DNA of 64,000 nucleotides. It comes from Flavobacterium sp. (GTDB lineage Bacteria; Bacteroidota; Bacteroidia; Flavobacteriales; Flavobacteriaceae). Positions within the stretch are counted from its first letter, which is position 1. Every line of letters starts with the position of its first letter. The notes beneath the pieces are model-generated. The model had not been told where the DNA came from, ran no database searches, and was given only the letters and a program-made list of their open reading frames with translations. The stretch spans positions 1,281,075-1,345,074 of the forward strand of contig CP051546.1 of the NCBI GenBank assembly GCA_012837155.1, written 5' to 3'. The position numbers were made by a program, and so were the translations under genes. This document shows, piece by piece, positions 1-8,937 of the stretch.

Positions 1-923
1 TTCATTGCGTTTTGTACTGTAACTACATTTTTTATATCTAACGAAGTATAACCACTAACGATTGTAATCGAAGGATAATAAGCCCCTCGGGCTATTTTTA
101 CGTTTGCCTTACTGGCTTTTTCCTGAAACTGAATGGCTAGTAAATCCTTGCGATTTTCAAGTGCTGGTTTTTCATCTGCTGGAATAGTATTCATTTGAAA
201 ATTAGCAAAATCACTTTCCCTAACTTCAATTTTTGTTTCGGAGGCTAATTTTAAAAGCGTAACCAAATAAAAATTCACGACATTCAAATTGTTGTTTGTT
301 TCGTCAATAGAAAGCTGAATTCTAGAAACTTGCAACTGAGATTTTAGTAAATCATTTCTTGGGATGATACCGTTTTTTTCCATTTCGATAAAATCATGCA
401 CGCGTTGTTCCGCACTTTTTTGATTTTCTTTTAGAATTTCTAACGTTTTTTGAGCCTTGTACAAATGGGTATAATATTCCACCACTTTCAATGCAATTTC
501 TTCTTTTGTTTGTAAAGCCATTGCGGTTTCGGCTTGGTATAAATTTTCCGAAAGGGCAATGTTATTTTGTATTTTGAAACCTGCAAAAACAGGAAGATTC
601 GCATTGATTTGCCCAATAATCAGGCGGTCAACAAGAGGGGCTGCTTGTGGATTATTGCCTTGATTTATTTTTAAATCTACCGTCGCTTTGGTCAATTTTT
701 GGTATTGACCTGCTATTTTCAAATCGGGGTATTGATTGTTTTTTGCAGCCTGCAATTCGTATTTTTTGGTATTTACTTTGGTATGCCCCAAAGTGGTTTC
801 ATTGCTGTTTTTCCAAGCCATAGCAACAGCCTCGTCTAGGGTTAAACTGGTTTTTTGCTGTGCATTTACTGATGAAATTCCAATAAAGTAAATCCCTAAG
901 ACTAATAATTGATTGATTTTCAT
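1..923 (-). CDS. TolC-family outer membrane efflux protein (3' end beyond window)
   Basis: The product is the outer membrane channel of a tripartite efflux pump. The ATG is at 921-923 and the frame stays open to the window edge, giving about 307 residues of a family that usually has 420-480, so the C-terminus is missing. An N-terminal signal peptide ends near 'VNAQ' and is followed by the typical opening 'SLTLDEAVAMAWKNS'. Long alpha-helical stretches match the periplasmic coiled coil of OEP/TolC proteins. It lies 55 bases downstream of a TetR regulator on the same strand, the usual layout of a TetR-TolC-adaptor-RND operon; the other pump genes would lie left of the window. The family call is firm and the substrate is unknown. 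Confidence 0.88.
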   Translation of the reverse strand, partial: MKINQLLVLGIYFIGISSVNAQQKTSLTLDEAVAMAWKNSNETTLGHTKVNTKKYELQAAKNNQYPDLKIAGQYQKLTKATVDLKINQGNNPQAAPLVDRLIIGQINANLPVFAGFKIQNNIALSENLYQAETAMALQTKEEIALKVVEYYTHLYKAQKTLEILKENQKSAEQRVHDFIEMEKNGIIPRNDLLKSQLQVSRIQLSIDETNNNLNVVNFYLVTLLKLASETKIEVRESDFANFQMNTIPADEKPALENRKDLLAIQFQEKASKANVKIARGAYYPSITIVSGYTSLDIKNVVTVQNAM

Positions 924-978
924 ATAGAATACGATTGTTTTTTTTGAGTCATTGCGTTTTGTTTCGCCTATCTTCATT

Positions 979-1617
979 TTAGTTGTTAGTGGCGATTTCA
1001 TGTATCAAAAGGGCTTTTATGGTTTGTTGAATATGCTTGGTTAAATCGTTTTTTATGTAATTGTCGTATTGGACTTCGGTTTTCAGGTTTAGTATGTCTT
1101 CAAAGAAAGGTTTGTTCATTTGAAAGTGAAAAAAAGTACCTAAAATGGTGGGAGTTATCAGCGGGATACTAACATCTTTTCTAAAAGCTCCCTTAGATTG
1201 TCCTTCTTGAACAATAAGTTCTAGCGATCTTAGATTTCCTTTTTTTAATTCAGCAAGGGATTGAAGATTCAGAATACGCTTTTTCGAAGATAATTCAAAA
1301 TGAAGAATGCGGTAAATCCCTCTGTTGCAATTGATTCTATTGATGTACAATTCAATCAGTCTGTTTATTTTTTCGACAGGTTCTAGGTTTTCTTCTAATA
1401 AGTTTTCTAATTCTTCCTTGAGTCCAGAAGTTTTAAGCGATAGTAAAGATTCCAGTAAGCGCTCTTTAGAGCCAAAATAATACGAAATCATTGCGATGTT
1501 TATCTTCGCCATTTTCGAAATATCCCGAATGGAGGTTCCGTCAAAACCTTTCTCAGCAAATAGCGTTTCGGCGACTTTGAGAATTTCAATTTGTTTGTCG
1601 TTGAATGCTGTTTCCAA
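979..1617 (-). CDS. TetR/AcrR family transcriptional regulator
   Basis: This 212-residue protein has the family's N-terminal helix-turn-helix at about residues 8-55 ('AETLFAEKGFDGTSIRDIS', then 'INIAMISYYFGSKERLL'). The rest is a helical ligand-binding domain, as in TetR_C-type efflux regulators. It is the first gene before a TolC-type channel, so it probably represses its own efflux operon. A palindrome overlapping a -7 promoter box lies just upstream of its start (see 1637-1658), which fits autoregulation. The inducer cannot be read from the sequence. Confidence 0.9.
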   Translation of the reverse strand: METAFNDKQIEILKVAETLFAEKGFDGTSIRDISKMAKINIAMISYYFGSKERLLESLLSLKTSGLKEELENLLEENLEPVEKINRLIELYINRINCNRGIYRILHFELSSKKRILNLQSLAELKKGNLRSLELIVQEGQSKGAFRKDVSIPLITPTILGTFFHFQMNKPFFEDILNLKTEVQYDNYIKNDLTKHIQQTIKALLIHEIATNN

Positions 1618-1636
1618 GGTTTTTGTTTTTGATACA

Positions 1637-1658
1637 CAAAATTAAACAGTTGTTTAAT
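1637..1658 (-). promoter_or_regulatory. Promoter -7 box overlapping a palindromic operator of the TetR gene
   Basis: On the minus strand TAATTTTG (plus 1637-1644) fits the Bacteroidota -7 consensus TAnnTTTG and lies about 20 bases before the regulator's ATG. It overlaps an 18-bp palindrome at 1641-1658 with 8-bp perfect arms ATTAAACA/TGTTTAAT around a GT centre. A TetR dimer bound there would block RNA polymerase. The link to this TetR is inferred from position. Confidence 0.55.
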
Positions 1659-1803
1659 TTTTGTTTAACACTTTTTTAACATAAAAAAGGAAAAGTGAGT
1701 TCAGGAAAACTAGGTTGATTTTATTTTAGCAGTAATTACAATTCACAAATCCGTTTGTTTGAGTGTTGGTGCTATTTAAGCAACGGAGTTTCTGGTTTTT
1801 TTG

Positions 1804-2617
1804 TTATTCTGTCTTGTTTTTTAAAATCCATATCAATGCCTTTTCTTTGGTGGCACGAAATATAGTATTGTGTGTTTCTGTTTGTTCTGGCGAATAGTTC
1901 CAATTAAGGTGTTTACTATTTGCTCCTTTTAAAATATTCGCAAACTTTCCAATTATTTTCGAAGCTTCTTTTGAACTCGCAAACCATAATTTTTTTGAGT
2001 AGTTGGAAACGATTTTAAATAGTTATTAGCCCTTTTTATTAGGCTTTCATTATTCCACCAAAGTGAAGGGTCAAAGGCGATATAAAAGTCAAACAAACTC
2101 GGTTTTAAAAAAAAGGTTTCTGTGACAAAAAGTCCAGCAAGCGATTCCCCAATGATTCCTTTCTTATTCGAGGTTTTGTAACGCTTATTTATTTCGGTAA
2201 ATAGTTCGTCATTAATAAATGCTCTAAATTGTTCTGAACCACCAACAACGGGTGCAATTTCTTTATCTTCTTTTACATTTGTTGGGCCTGTTAAATCTCT
2301 TCTACGTTGTGTATTTTCAATACCGACCAAAAGGATTGGCTGTATTTTTTTGTTTTTATTAGTTTGGCCAATGTATTGGCAATGTGAGGAAAATCTTCTT
2401 CAATTCCGCCGTCTGGCATATATAAAACAGGCAAAGCGATAGAAGTTGTTTTATACTCGGAAGGCAACCATACATTTATTGTTCTCAATTCTCCAACTTT
2501 TGTTGATTGGATGGTAAAAGTTTCGTGTTTGGGAATGGAGTCGTTATACTCTTGTGCAGTTAAATGATTTGTTACTAATGTAAATGATAAAAGTAAAATG
2601 TAATATATGAGCTTCAT
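1804..2617 (-). pseudogene. Alpha/beta-hydrolase esterase (Esterase D/IroE-like), two frameshifts
   Basis: One esterase is read across three frames. The first part starts at ATG 2615-2617 with a signal peptide ending 'LTAQ' and continues with 'ELRTINVWLPSEY' and 'LPVLYMPDGG', typical of putative serine esterases of the IroE/Fes type. The second part carries the nucleophile elbow 'GIIGESLAGLF' and 'AFDPSLWW'. The third ends at TAA 1804-1806. Both breaks fall in runs of seven identical bases (plus T7 at 2345-2351 and 1990-1996), so they may be sequencing errors or slippage sites. Repaired length is about 270 residues with an otherwise coherent sequence. It is either a recent pseudogene or an intact secreted or periplasmic esterase. 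Confidence 0.75.
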
Positions 2618-3143
2618 TTTTTGATATTTATTGGTCTGTTTTTTGATTCTTTCATACAGGCAGTACAATGACAACCTAAGAAAAACTTCCGTTTAAATTC
2701 AGCAAATATAGTAAAATGCTTATGTAAAAAACAAGATTTTCTGTGTTTTAAAAAGACAATACACCACAGGAATTCCTCGCTTTCGAATTTAGAAAAACAA
2801 AAAGAGCCTAAAAAGCCTTTAGATGCTCAAAAAAAGAGAAATCAAAATTCTCTTAAATAGCCAATCAAAACTTTATGGTAACTTTATGGTAATGGATTTG
2901 TAATTAATTTGGACTGTACTGAACTTGTCGAAGGATGCAACTCGGGTCTCACAAATAAATCTTTACAACAAATCAAAAGGACTTTTGATTTGTTGGATGG
3001 TTCTTGTATCCGTATGGGTGCAAATTAAAATGCGCACAAGTCAATCATAAAATTCGTGGTTCTTTTTTAAAAACTGAGATTTATCATGTTTAATCGGGTT
3101 TAATTTAGCTAATTTTACTCGGAATCATAAACATCAAGAAATA
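2618..3143. other. Gene-free stretch with hairpins
   Basis: No credible coding sequence is seen in these 526 bases. The stretch holds a stem-loop at 2804-2828 (GAGC-CTAAA pairing with TTTAG-ATGCTC, two bases bulged) and a perfect 14-bp hairpin at 2966-2995. A segment at about 2916-2950 contains the phrase GAACTTGTCGAAGG, which resembles interspersed repeats common in flavobacterial genomes. The promoter of the downstream plus-strand gene is probably at its right end, where TAATTTTA (about 3109-3116) is one base off the -7 consensus. Confidence 0.5.
2966..2995. repeat. Perfect 14-bp inverted repeat (hairpin)
   Basis: The arm CAACAAATCAAAAG (2966-2979) is followed by a two-base centre and its exact reverse complement (2982-2995). 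No T-tract follows on either strand, so it does not look like a Rho-independent terminator. Confidence 0.75.
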
Positions 3144-3857
3144 ATGAAAAAAATAATAAGTTGGAGCCTTGCAAGTGTTATCATGCTAATGATTTTAGTT
3201 CAATGCAAACCTAAAACTGACAAGCAAGAAACCACCAAGGAAGTGGTAAATTCTAATTTACACAAAATTACTATCAAAGAGGTTTTAAATGCAACTGCCT
3301 ATACTTACCTTCTTGTGGTGGAAGGCAAAAAAGAGTATTGGATTGCGATTCCAAAAACCGATGTCAAAGTTGGAAAAACGTATAGTTATGAAGGAGGAAT
3401 GGAGATGAAAAAATTTGAAAGTAAAGATTTAAAAAGAACTTTTGACTCTGTATTCTTTGTCGAAGGCTTGATAGATCCCGAGGCTCCCGTGCCAACTGAA
3501 GTGGCGGTTATCAAAAAGGACACCCTGACCCAAACCCAATTGTCAAAAGGAATTACTTTGGCTAAGGGGGCGCTATCGCTACACGATTTATTTGCAGACA
3601 AAGACAAATTAGCTGGAAAAACCGTCATTTTAACTGGTAAAGTGGTAAAATTTATGCCCGAAATTATGTCGAAAAACTGGATTCATTTGCAAGACGGATC
3701 CAGTTTCAAAGGATCAAATGACATTACAGTTACCTCTTTGATTAAAGCAAAAATAGATGAAACAATCACTATAAAAGGGACTGTTGTTTTGAATAAAGAC
3801 CTTGGGTCGGGCTATAAATATGACATCTTAGTTGAAGATGCGGTTCTTGTAAAATAG
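3144..3857 (+). CDS. Lipoprotein with C-terminal OB-fold-like domain
   Basis: This 237-residue protein has a lipoprotein signal peptide (hydrophobic stretch, then 'LVQC' with the acylated Cys near residue 21), so it is probably membrane-anchored. Residues about 40-115 form one beta-rich unit ('YWIAIPKTDVKVGKTYSYEGG'). Residues about 140-237 form a second with 'GKTVILTGKVVKFMPEI' and 'NWIHLQDGS', resembling the NrfJ-like/nucleic-acid-binding OB-fold proteins found near cytochromes. It stands alone between a long gene-free stretch and a convergent phosphatase gene. The fold assignment is moderately sure; the function is unknown. Confidence 0.75.
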   Translation: MKKIISWSLASVIMLMILVQCKPKTDKQETTKEVVNSNLHKITIKEVLNATAYTYLLVVEGKKEYWIAIPKTDVKVGKTYSYEGGMEMKKFESKDLKRTFDSVFFVEGLIDPEAPVPTEVAVIKKDTLTQTQLSKGITLAKGALSLHDLFADKDKLAGKTVILTGKVVKFMPEIMSKNWIHLQDGSSFKGSNDITVTSLIKAKIDETITIKGTVVLNKDLGSGYKYDILVEDAVLVK

Positions 3858-3998
3858 CATTGAAATTTTATAAATCATAGCTTTGTCATTTTATAAGATT
3901 TCAAAATGTGGCATTATACACTAGTTATCACTTAAACAAATCACTTTCGAGTGGTTTGTTTATTACTGCCAGAAATACTTGTAAATTAGTCCCATTCT

Positions 3999-4050
3999 CA
4001 GTTCGAGCGCAGTCGAGAACCTTTATAACATCTCGACTGCGCTTGAACTG
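3999..4050. repeat. REP-like inverted repeat between convergent genes
   Basis: Two 20-base arms (3999-4018 and 4031-4050) built on GTTCGAGCGCAGTCGAGA pair with one mismatch around a 12-base loop. It is more GC-rich than its surroundings and sits between convergent genes ending at 3857 and 4112. Similar palindromes are scattered in many flavobacterial genomes. It lacks a clear T-tract, so mRNA 3'-end protection or a mobile palindrome fits better than a classical terminator. Confidence 0.7.
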
Positions 4051-4111
4051 ATAAAAAAGAATTGGATTATAATGAACTAATAAACGGTATAAAATACAAT
4101 TTGCTCAACAA

Positions 4112-5725
4112 CTATTTCTCCCCCAAAATCTCTTCCAAAACCTCAGCTTCTGTCCCGTTTGGAAACTGTATTTTCATTTTTTGGGCAAGCGTTGGTGCAA
4201 TTTGTGTTATTTCTTTTTTGCTAAATGATTCTCCGTGTTTTACGTGCCATCCATAAAAAATCAAGGGAACATGGGTGTCATAACTATACGCTGTTCCGTG
4301 CGAAGTTCCAGTTGGTCCATATTCGATAAAACCAGGTTTGTTTAGGATAATTAATTCGCCATTTTGTATTGGGTCATAGCCTTTTGCAATGAAATTAAGA
4401 TAATAATCATTTCCCGTGGCACCAAGAATTTCTTCCTCAGTATACACTCTTTTTACCTGTTCTTGGGTCATTAAAAAATCCTTGAAAGCTTGTTTTATTC
4501 TCGACATTTCTAATCCTTTGGTTTTAATCAGCTCTTTGTTGAAAAAGATATTGAAATTAGAACAATTCAATACTAAATCTACGCCAAAAGCATCTATAGA
4601 AAATGTACGCAATGCTTTTCTAATTTCCGTCGGATTCACATGAGTCACATTATAGTGATGGTCTTTTAGATAACTCACATTTTCGGCACCAGCGTGATCT
4701 GCGGTTAGAAAAAGCAAATAATTATCTTTGCCAACGGTTTGATCTAAGTACACTAAGAAATTGGCAATGGTTTGATCTAAACGCAAATAAGTATCTTGCA
4801 ATTCCATAGCGCGTGGGCCAAGGATATGCCCTACATAATCTGTTGACGAAAAACTAACCGTTAAAAAATCGGTAATATTGTCTTTTCCTAATGCCTCTTT
4901 TTCGATGGCTTTCTTGGCAAATTCGGCTAATAAATCATTTCCAAAAGGAGTGGCTCGCAAAATACTTGCATCGCTCTTGTCATACATTTTTTTTAGATTA
5001 TAAGGAAAAACGGGTTTTTCGCCATTCAATTTTCCTTCATAAATATTGTCATCTGCCAGGCTTTCGTTGTAGCTGGCTATTGGTCTTAACAAATCCCAAC
5101 CTTTGTCGATATACGGCATAAATCTTTTTTCTTGATTGAATACTGTAACCCAATCGGGCAATGCTGCGCCATAAAAAGAACTCGAAATAAAAGCGCCTGT
5201 ATTACTGTACCAAAAAGCCCAATTAGCAAAATGACCTGCGGGCAAAATAGCCCCACGATCTTTAAGACTTAGGCCAATTACTTTTCCTTTAAAATTAGTG
5301 GCTAAACGTAATTCGTCAGTGATAGTAGTAGTTTGTAAATTTTTTGGCGACATTGCACCCTCTTTTTGAGTGCCTTCGCCAATTATTTTTACCGAATCAT
5401 CATCGGTGCAATACATTTCCTTACCCAACTTTTTGTTAAACCATTCATTGCCCACAATTCCATGGATTGCAGGCGTTGCTCCAGTATAAATAGAAGCGTG
5501 CCCAGGCGCAGTATAGGTTGGCACATAATTATAGTGCATATTCTGAAACGTGTATCCATTATTCATTAATCGTTTAAACCCATTTGGAGAAAAATCGTCC
5601 GAAAAACGATATAAATATTCCATTTTCATTTGGTCAACTACAATGCCAACAACTAATTTTGGTCTTTGTTGCGCTTGAAGGTTAGAAATTAAGACGAGAG
5701 CTAAAAACGAGAATATTTTTTTCAT
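4112..5725 (-). CDS. pafA: PafA-type alkaline phosphatase
   Basis: This periplasmic or exported metallophosphatase of the alkaline phosphatase superfamily has 537 residues, close to the Elizabethkingia PafA length. A signal peptide (residues about 1-18, ending 'LQAQ') precedes the metal Asp in 'VGIVVDQMKMEYLYRF' and the nucleophile Thr72 of the 'TAPGHA' motif. The second zinc set is visible in 'STDYVGH', 'TADHAG' and near the C-terminus 'GTSHGTAYSYDTHVP'. PafA enzymes act on phosphomonoesters, are weakly inhibited by phosphate and are common in this phylum. It appears to be a single-gene unit. The family assignment is strong. Confidence 0.93.
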   Translation of the reverse strand: MKKIFSFLALVLISNLQAQQRPKLVVGIVVDQMKMEYLYRFSDDFSPNGFKRLMNNGYTFQNMHYNYVPTYTAPGHASIYTGATPAIHGIVGNEWFNKKLGKEMYCTDDDSVKIIGEGTQKEGAMSPKNLQTTTITDELRLATNFKGKVIGLSLKDRGAILPAGHFANWAFWYSNTGAFISSSFYGAALPDWVTVFNQEKRFMPYIDKGWDLLRPIASYNESLADDNIYEGKLNGEKPVFPYNLKKMYDKSDASILRATPFGNDLLAEFAKKAIEKEALGKDNITDFLTVSFSSTDYVGHILGPRAMELQDTYLRLDQTIANFLVYLDQTVGKDNYLLFLTADHAGAENVSYLKDHHYNVTHVNPTEIRKALRTFSIDAFGVDLVLNCSNFNIFFNKELIKTKGLEMSRIKQAFKDFLMTQEQVKRVYTEEEILGATGNDYYLNFIAKGYDPIQNGELIILNKPGFIEYGPTGTSHGTAYSYDTHVPLIFYGWHVKHGESFSKKEITQIAPTLAQKMKIQFPNGTEAEVLEEILGEK

Positions 5726-5872
5726 TGTGCAAAGGTTTATGTGTTGGTATTTGCTTAGGCAAACGTATTGTTAATAGTGATTTTATAATGCTTTTTTAAA
5801 GAAATAAAAAGCAAGACATTCTTTCGGATAGGAGAATCGAAGCACTACTTTTGGATGAAAAATAAAAGATAT

Positions 5873-6289
5873 TTATGATTTTAGATTAAAAATATTATAG
5901 AGGATAATTCGGTCTCCATAATTAATATAGAGTTGTTTTCGATTGTCTTGATTTTTTCGGGTAATAATCGAAAGGGTACAATCCTCGCCATTATTATCGA
6001 TGCAGGTAAAGGCGTATACAAGATCGGTTTCGTTCTCCTCGGCTGGATGATATTCTACAATTTCGAATACTTGAATGACTTCTGAGTAAACCACAATCCG
6101 ACTTTTGTCAGTATCTAATTTTACCATCATTTTGGCTAATGTTAAATCAGACCAATTACCCCAATCTCCTTTTCGATTTTTTTCTAAAACACTAAAACCA
6201 GAAGTGCTAAATTTATAGGTCTGACCACACGATTGATGCAAGCCTAGTACAAGAAATATCAGAAGAATTAGTGTTTTGATTTTTGCCAT
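5873..6289 (-). CDS. Small exported protein of unknown function
   Basis: This 138-residue protein has a short Lys-rich N-terminus, a hydrophobic stretch and 'LHQSCGQ', which could be a lipobox (Cys about 21) or a signal peptidase I site after 'CGQ'. The mature part is beta-rich with a paired-Cys segment ('CIDNNGEDC') and no recognised catalytic motif. It is in line with the nitronate monooxygenase-like gene 43 bases upstream, so co-transcription is possible. No function can be assigned. Confidence 0.65.
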   Translation of the reverse strand: MAKIKTLILLIFLVLGLHQSCGQTYKFSTSGFSVLEKNRKGDWGNWSDLTLAKMMVKLDTDKSRIVVYSEVIQVFEIVEYHPAEENETDLVYAFTCIDNNGEDCTLSIITRKNQDNRKQLYINYGDRIILYNIFNLKS

Positions 6290-6332
6290 TGTCTAAAAAA
6301 TTTACAAGAAATCAAAAGTAATAAATTTGGAG

Positions 6333-7277
6333 TTAGAAATCGAATTTTGTCATTTCTTTTCTGGCTTTTTCGAAGGCGGTAATCAATTCTAAAATAATTT
6401 CGTTTACGGGTTTTATATCCTGAATTATTCCCGCTATTTGACCTATTTCGAGTTCGCCTTCGACTAAATCGCCTTCAAACATCCCGCGCTTGGCTCTAGC
6501 TCTCCCTAATAATTTTAATAATTCCTCTTTCGTTGGACAGCTAGCATACAAATCCTGAACGTCTTGGTAAAATTTATTTTTGATTAATCGAACAGGAGCT
6601 AATTCCTTTAGGGTAACTTGTGTCTCACCCTCCTTAGTTTCGATAATTTTATTTTTAAAGTTGTCGTGTGCCGACGATTCTGCCGAAGCGGCAAACCGAC
6701 TTCCTAATTGTACACCATCCGCACCAAGAACCATTGCGGCTAGCATTCCTCTTCCACTTGCAATTCCTCCGGCAGCAATTAGCGGAATTTGTATTTTTTC
6801 TTTTACCATCGGAATCAGGGCAAAAGTCGTAGTTTCTTCTCTTCCGTTATGGCCTCCAGCTTCAAATCCTTCAGCAACCACAGCATCAACTCCTGCGTCT
6901 TGCGCCTTTAATGCAAAGGTAGAACTGCTTACCACATGAACGACAGTTATTCCTTTCTCCTTTAAAAAAGAAGTCCAAGTTTTTGGGTTTCCTGCCGATG
7001 TGAAAACAATTTTTACTTCTTCATCAGCAATAATAGTCATTATTTCCTCGATGTTAGGATATAGCATCGGAACGTTTACTCCAAAAGGATTGTGGGTAGC
7101 TTTTTTGCATTTTTGAATGTGTTCTCGTAAAACTTCGGGATACATTGAGCCTGCACCAATCAGTCCTAAACCGCCTGCATTGCTAACGGCACTTGCTAGT
7201 TTATAACCCGAATTCCAAATCATCCCTCCTTGAATAATGGGATATTTAATACCGAAAAGCTGTGTGATTTTGTTCAT
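6333..7277 (-). CDS. Nitronate monooxygenase / FabK-like flavoprotein
   Basis: This 314-residue FMN-dependent TIM barrel of the 2-nitropropane dioxygenase/enoyl-ACP reductase II family starts 'ITQLFGIKYPIIQGGM', the family opening. Phosphate-binding segments are visible in 'GGIASGRGMLAAMVLGADG' and 'VQLGSRF', with 'EAGGHNG' in the middle, the active-site region of NMO and FabK enzymes. The sequence does not settle whether it oxidises alkyl nitronates or reduces enoyl-ACP. It directly follows a protease gene on the same strand, with 14 bases between them. Confidence 0.85.
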   Translation of the reverse strand: MNKITQLFGIKYPIIQGGMIWNSGYKLASAVSNAGGLGLIGAGSMYPEVLREHIQKCKKATHNPFGVNVPMLYPNIEEIMTIIADEEVKIVFTSAGNPKTWTSFLKEKGITVVHVVSSSTFALKAQDAGVDAVVAEGFEAGGHNGREETTTFALIPMVKEKIQIPLIAAGGIASGRGMLAAMVLGADGVQLGSRFAASAESSAHDNFKNKIIETKEGETQVTLKELAPVRLIKNKFYQDVQDLYASCPTKEELLKLLGRARAKRGMFEGDLVEGELEIGQIAGIIQDIKPVNEIILELITAFEKARKEMTKFDF

Positions 7278-7291
7278 CTAAAGATTGAAAA

Positions 7292-8913
7292 TTATTGTTT
7301 TATGATTTTTCCACTTTTAAAAAAACCATCCGATTCTAATGTGTAAAAATACACTCCACTACTCAAGGATTTCAACGAAACCGTTGGCGATTGGGGCGTG
7401 ACTTTTTTTGCTATCATTTCTTGTCCCAAAACGTTGTAAATAAGAAGTGTTTTTGTGTCAAATTCTTTAGGAAAAACAACCGAAATGCCATCTGTCGTTG
7501 GGTTTGGATATATCAAAAAAATCTTTTTCGGTAAAAGCATCAGCAGATAAGCCATTGGTCAAAGCCAAACTAAAATCAGGAATTCCATAACCATATTGGC
7601 TGGTTGGATTTGCAAATCTGTCTGCCGATTGTGTGATCAATTGTTTTATTTCCTGCGCTGTTTTTGTAGGCAATGCTTGCCACAAACAAGCAACCATTCC
7701 CGCCAGTATCGGACAAGCATACGAAGTGCCGCTCCCCATATTATTGATGCTTCCATTGCTATAAGCATAAGGATTTTGTCCCTGAGCCATTACATCAGGT
7801 TTTACTCGATTGTCAAAACTGGGGCCGATCGAACTAAACGCAGCATAGGTTTCGTCGGCTTTTACAGCTCCAACTGCAATTACATTGCGTGCTTCGGCGG
7901 GAGTTCCTATATGTTTTTCTATTTCTAAGCCTTCATTACCTGCACTTGCAATAACAATAATTCCCTTGCTAAAAGCAATGTTTGCTCCCTGCGAAGCGAA
8001 GGCTAAATTTCCGGTCATATCTGAATAAGTGTGCGAGGTAAGCAGCATTATCGAAAGCAAAATACCCCAAGGAAGTAGTAATAATATCGGCTCCCATTCG
8101 ATCGGCTTCTTCGGCAGCTTCGACCCAATTCGATTCTTCAACGGGATTTTCAGAAGTTGCATCTTCTGTAACATACAAATAATACTGTGCATCTGGAGCC
8201 GTTCCTACTAGTTGCCCGTCTGTAAATCCTCCTATTAATGACAGCACCGAGGTGCCGTGAGAATCTCCCGAATAAAAATTAGTGCTTTTATTTACATAAT
8301 TATAGCCACCCAAAATTTGGTTGTTGTCTCGCAATCTTTGAAAAGGCTGTGCACTATCTACTCCTGGAAAACCAGCATCTAAAACAGCGATTATTTTGCC
8401 TAAACCTGTAAAATTAGATTGATGCAAAAGTATTCCGTTCAACATCTGGATTTGGTTCGTCGAAGTGCCATAGCTAAACGATACATTGGTCTGTAACGTT
8501 TTATGTATAGGATTAAATTTAGATTTTGCCAGTTTAATTTTGGATGTATTAAGCGTGTGATTGGCAAAATCAATATGATCCACCACGGTAGTTAACGATT
8601 TTAACGCGTTGATATTTGCTTGCAATCCCCGAACATGAACACAATTCAGCCATTTTGATTTTGCTTTTATGCTAATTCCAGTAGCAACTGAAATTTGATC
8701 CATATACGGCTGGTAAATGGGGACATCTTTTAAATCTAGTAAAATATTTTGGGTATTTCTTCGGTCTAAAGCTCTTTGCGTGAGCATTGTCAAAGGATTG
8801 TCAAGATACGTTTGCGAATTGGGTTTGTCTTTAAAATAAACCCAAGCGTCTTCTATCTGCGAAAAAGCGGTCAAACCTGAAATTAAAAAAAAGAAAATCA
8901 GTATTCTTTTCAT
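7292..8913 (-). pseudogene. S8 (subtilisin-like) peptidase with T9SS sorting domain, two frameshifts
   Basis: One subtilase is read through three frames from ATG 8911-8913 to the stop at 7292. A signal peptide ('LISGLTAFSQ') precedes a propeptide. The catalytic triad is complete: Asp in 'IIAVLDAGFPG', His in 'DSHGTSVLS', Ser in 'GSGTSYACPI', with the oxyanion region 'VIASAGNEG'. The C-terminus ('YPNPTTDGISV' to 'SGVYFYTLESDG', 'KSGKIIKQ') is a type A type IX secretion sorting domain, so the enzyme would be secreted or surface-attached. Breaks lie near 8040 and at a T5 run at 7524-7528. With every motif present and a repaired length of about 540 residues, sequence error is as likely as decay. 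Confidence 0.85.
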
Positions 8914-8937
8914 ACTCTTTTGGAATTGAAAAACGTA

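Noticed and set aside
1953..2674. Two separate small genes (one exported, one not)
   Set aside because: Both fragments are adjacent parts of a single esterase, joined through an A7 run.
2966..2995. Rho-independent terminator
   Set aside because: There is no T-tract on either side and no gene ends nearby on the matching strand.
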